From: Thermoleophilia bacterium
Lineage (GTDB): Bacteria > Actinomycetota > Thermoleophilia > Gaiellales > SKUG01
NCBI GenBank assembly: GCA_025964455.1
Contig: JAOPYU010000244.1
Location: 1 to 6,917 of the forward strand
Direction of reading: 5' to 3'
Length of the DNA: 6,917 bases
In this document: positions 5,845 to 6,917 of the stretch, in pieces
Layout: every line of letters starts with the position of its first letter
Numbering within the stretch: position 1 is the first letter of the stretch
The notes under the pieces: model-generated
Database searches by the model: none
What the model was told of the DNA's origin: nothing
The model's input: the letters and a program-made list of their open reading frames with translations, nothing else
Translations under genes and position numbers: made by a program

Positions 5845-6917
5845 CCACCCCCGCCGATCCCACCCTGCTCGCGCAGCCGCGCGCGCACCGCAGCCTCGAG
5901 CGACTGCTGGACGAGGGCCGCTGCCACGCGCTGCTGCTCTCGGGCGTGCACGGCTCGGGACCCAAGGCTGCCGCGGCGCGCATCGCCGAGCGCACGCTCT
6001 GCCCGAACGGCGGCGGGGATGGCTGCGACGTGTGTCGTCGCGTGGCGCGCCACGTGCACCCCGACCTGCACTGGATCGCCCCCGAGGGTGGGTCGCTCGC
6101 GATCGACCAGATCCGCGAGGTCGTCGACGTCGTGAGCCGGATGCCCTTCGAGGCAGCGGCGCAGGTCGTGGTCATCGAGTCGGCTGACACGCTCTCCAGT
6201 GACAATGCCGAGGCAGGCAACAGCCTGCTCAAGGCGCTTGAGGAGCCACTCGGGCGGGTCGTGTTCGTGCTGCTCGCCGAGCGCGCGCCACGCGTGCTGC
6301 CGACGATCCGCTCCCGCGCGATCGAGGTTGCATTCCCGCCGATCTCCGATGCCCGGCTGGTGGAGGCGCTCGAGGCGAGCGGCCTCGACGCAGGCAAGGT
6401 GGCTGCCGCGACCGGCATGGACCTCGCCAGCATCTCCCGTGCGAGCCGCGGCGACCTGGCCCGCGCGCTGGAGATCGCCAACGGGGACGCCGCCGCGCAG
6501 CGCCGCGGCGACCTGCTCACGGCGATGCACGCCGTCGCGAGCGGCTCGATGGCGCCGTCACAGCTGGCCAATCGCGTGCTGGGGCGTGCCGGCGCGGCGA
6601 GCGACGCCGCGGCCGCTGCAGCCACCGTCGAGTTCGAAGCCATGATCGAGCGGATGAGCGCTGCCGAGAAGCGCACCTTCACGTCAAAGTCCAACGAACA
6701 GGGCCAGGAGAAGCGCACCGCGCGTCGCGCGCGCAAGGCCCGCATCGCCGAGCTGCGCGCCTGCCTCGACGAGCTCGCGGGCTGGTGGCGCGACGTGCTC
6801 GCCGTCACGGCCGGCGCGCCCGAGGCCGTCTCCAACATCGATCGGATCTCCCAGATCGAGCAGGCGGCCGCCGGCCCCGCCGGCACCCGCGCCGTGCCCG
6901 CCCTCGACGCGATCGAC
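5841..6917 (+). CDS. holB: DNA polymerase III delta-prime subunit (clamp loader), 3' end beyond window
   Basis: The frame from GTG 5841 runs 359 codons without a stop to the window edge. Delta-prime is the stator of the clamp loader that places the beta sliding clamp on DNA. Seen in the sequence: a degenerate P-loop GVHGSGPK (35-42), where the usual GKT is replaced; a cysteine module C54, C62, C65 followed by HPD (73-75); the DQIREV box (89-94); VVVIESAD (109-116), the Walker B region; NSLLKALEEP (127-136), the family hallmark; and PTIRSRA (154-160) at the SRC position. A helical, Arg/Lys-rich C-terminal domain follows, with AGWWRDVLAV (313-322). Delta-prime is normally ATPase-inactive, so the altered P-loop is expected. 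Missing the second Cys (G59, aligned from the HPD anchor to the E. coli pattern as I remember it) and having SRA instead of SRC are less usual. The GTGA overlap with tmk and GGAGG at 5829 support the start. Full length probably exceeds 370 residues. Confidence 0.93.
   Translation, partial: MTTPADPTLLAQPRAHRSLERLLDEGRCHALLLSGVHGSGPKAAAARIAERTLCPNGGGDGCDVCRRVARHVHPDLHWIAPEGGSLAIDQIREVVDVVSRMPFEAAAQVVVIESADTLSSDNAEAGNSLLKALEEPLGRVVFVLLAERAPRVLPTIRSRAIEVAFPPISDARLVEALEASGLDAGKVAAATGMDLASISRASRGDLARALEIANGDAAAQRRGDLLTAMHAVASGSMAPSQLANRVLGRAGAASDAAAAAATVEFEAMIERMSAAEKRTFTSKSNEQGQEKRTARRARKARIAELRACLDELAGWWRDVLAVTAGAPEAVSNIDRISQIEQAAAGPAGTRAVPALDAID

Noticed and set aside
5459..6886. Minus-strand open frame of 475 codons opposite tmk and holB
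   Set aside because: Low-complexity Arg/Ser/Ala translation. The opposite strand encodes two conserved replication genes with intact motifs.

Overview
The window is GC-rich throughout, with strong G/C bias at third codon positions, frequent GTG starts and GTGA stop/start overlaps. This points to a high-GC actinobacterium. The style of the delta-prime subunit C-terminus, the LPFTG surface protein and the O-antigen-ligase/TPR fusion suggest the Thermoleophilia (Solirubrobacterales-like), but that lineage call is from memory and tentative.

Layout. Positions 2-253 (+) hold the last 83 codons of a gene that begins upstream: an Ala/Pro/Gly-rich tail followed by a short helical C-terminal module. 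Facing it on the minus strand is a three-gene block, read in the order 4073 -> 277: a UDP-glucose-4-epimerase-like NAD-dependent sugar epimerase (3102-4073), an O-antigen ligase/polymerase-like membrane protein with a C-terminal TPR-like tail (1075-3105), and a secreted protein of unknown function with an N-terminal fibronectin-III/Ig-like beta domain (277-993). The first two overlap by GTGA and are probably translationally coupled. The third follows after 81 bp. Together they look like a small surface-polysaccharide module: sugar-nucleotide supply, a polymerising or transferring membrane enzyme, and an exported partner.

The 246-bp divergent intergenic region 4074-4319 carries a clear promoter for the rightward gene: TTGACA, 16-bp spacer, TACGCT. 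A small dyad overlaps its -35 box and a T7 run lies just upstream. The rightward gene (4320-5090) encodes a sortase-substrate-type surface protein with a signal peptide, a Ser/Gly-rich stalk, a Cys-containing 18-residue tandem repeat with acidic DTDGKD cores, a Pro/Glu/Gly-rich stalk, LPFTG, a membrane helix and a basic tail. No sortase is in the window. A perfect 13-bp GC hairpin follows it.

The last part is a conserved replication block: thymidylate kinase (5179-5844), possibly leaderless because a TAGCAT -10-like box sits 6 nt before its GTG, overlapping by GTGA with the DNA polymerase III delta-prime gene (5841 to the window end, incomplete). Delta-prime has a degenerate P-loop, lacks one of the four expected zinc-module cysteines and carries SRA in place of SRC.

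I found no tRNA, rRNA, CRISPR array, insertion sequence or phage gene. The most unusual items are the LPFTG protein with its Cys/acidic repeat and the uncharacterised secreted protein tied to the polysaccharide genes.
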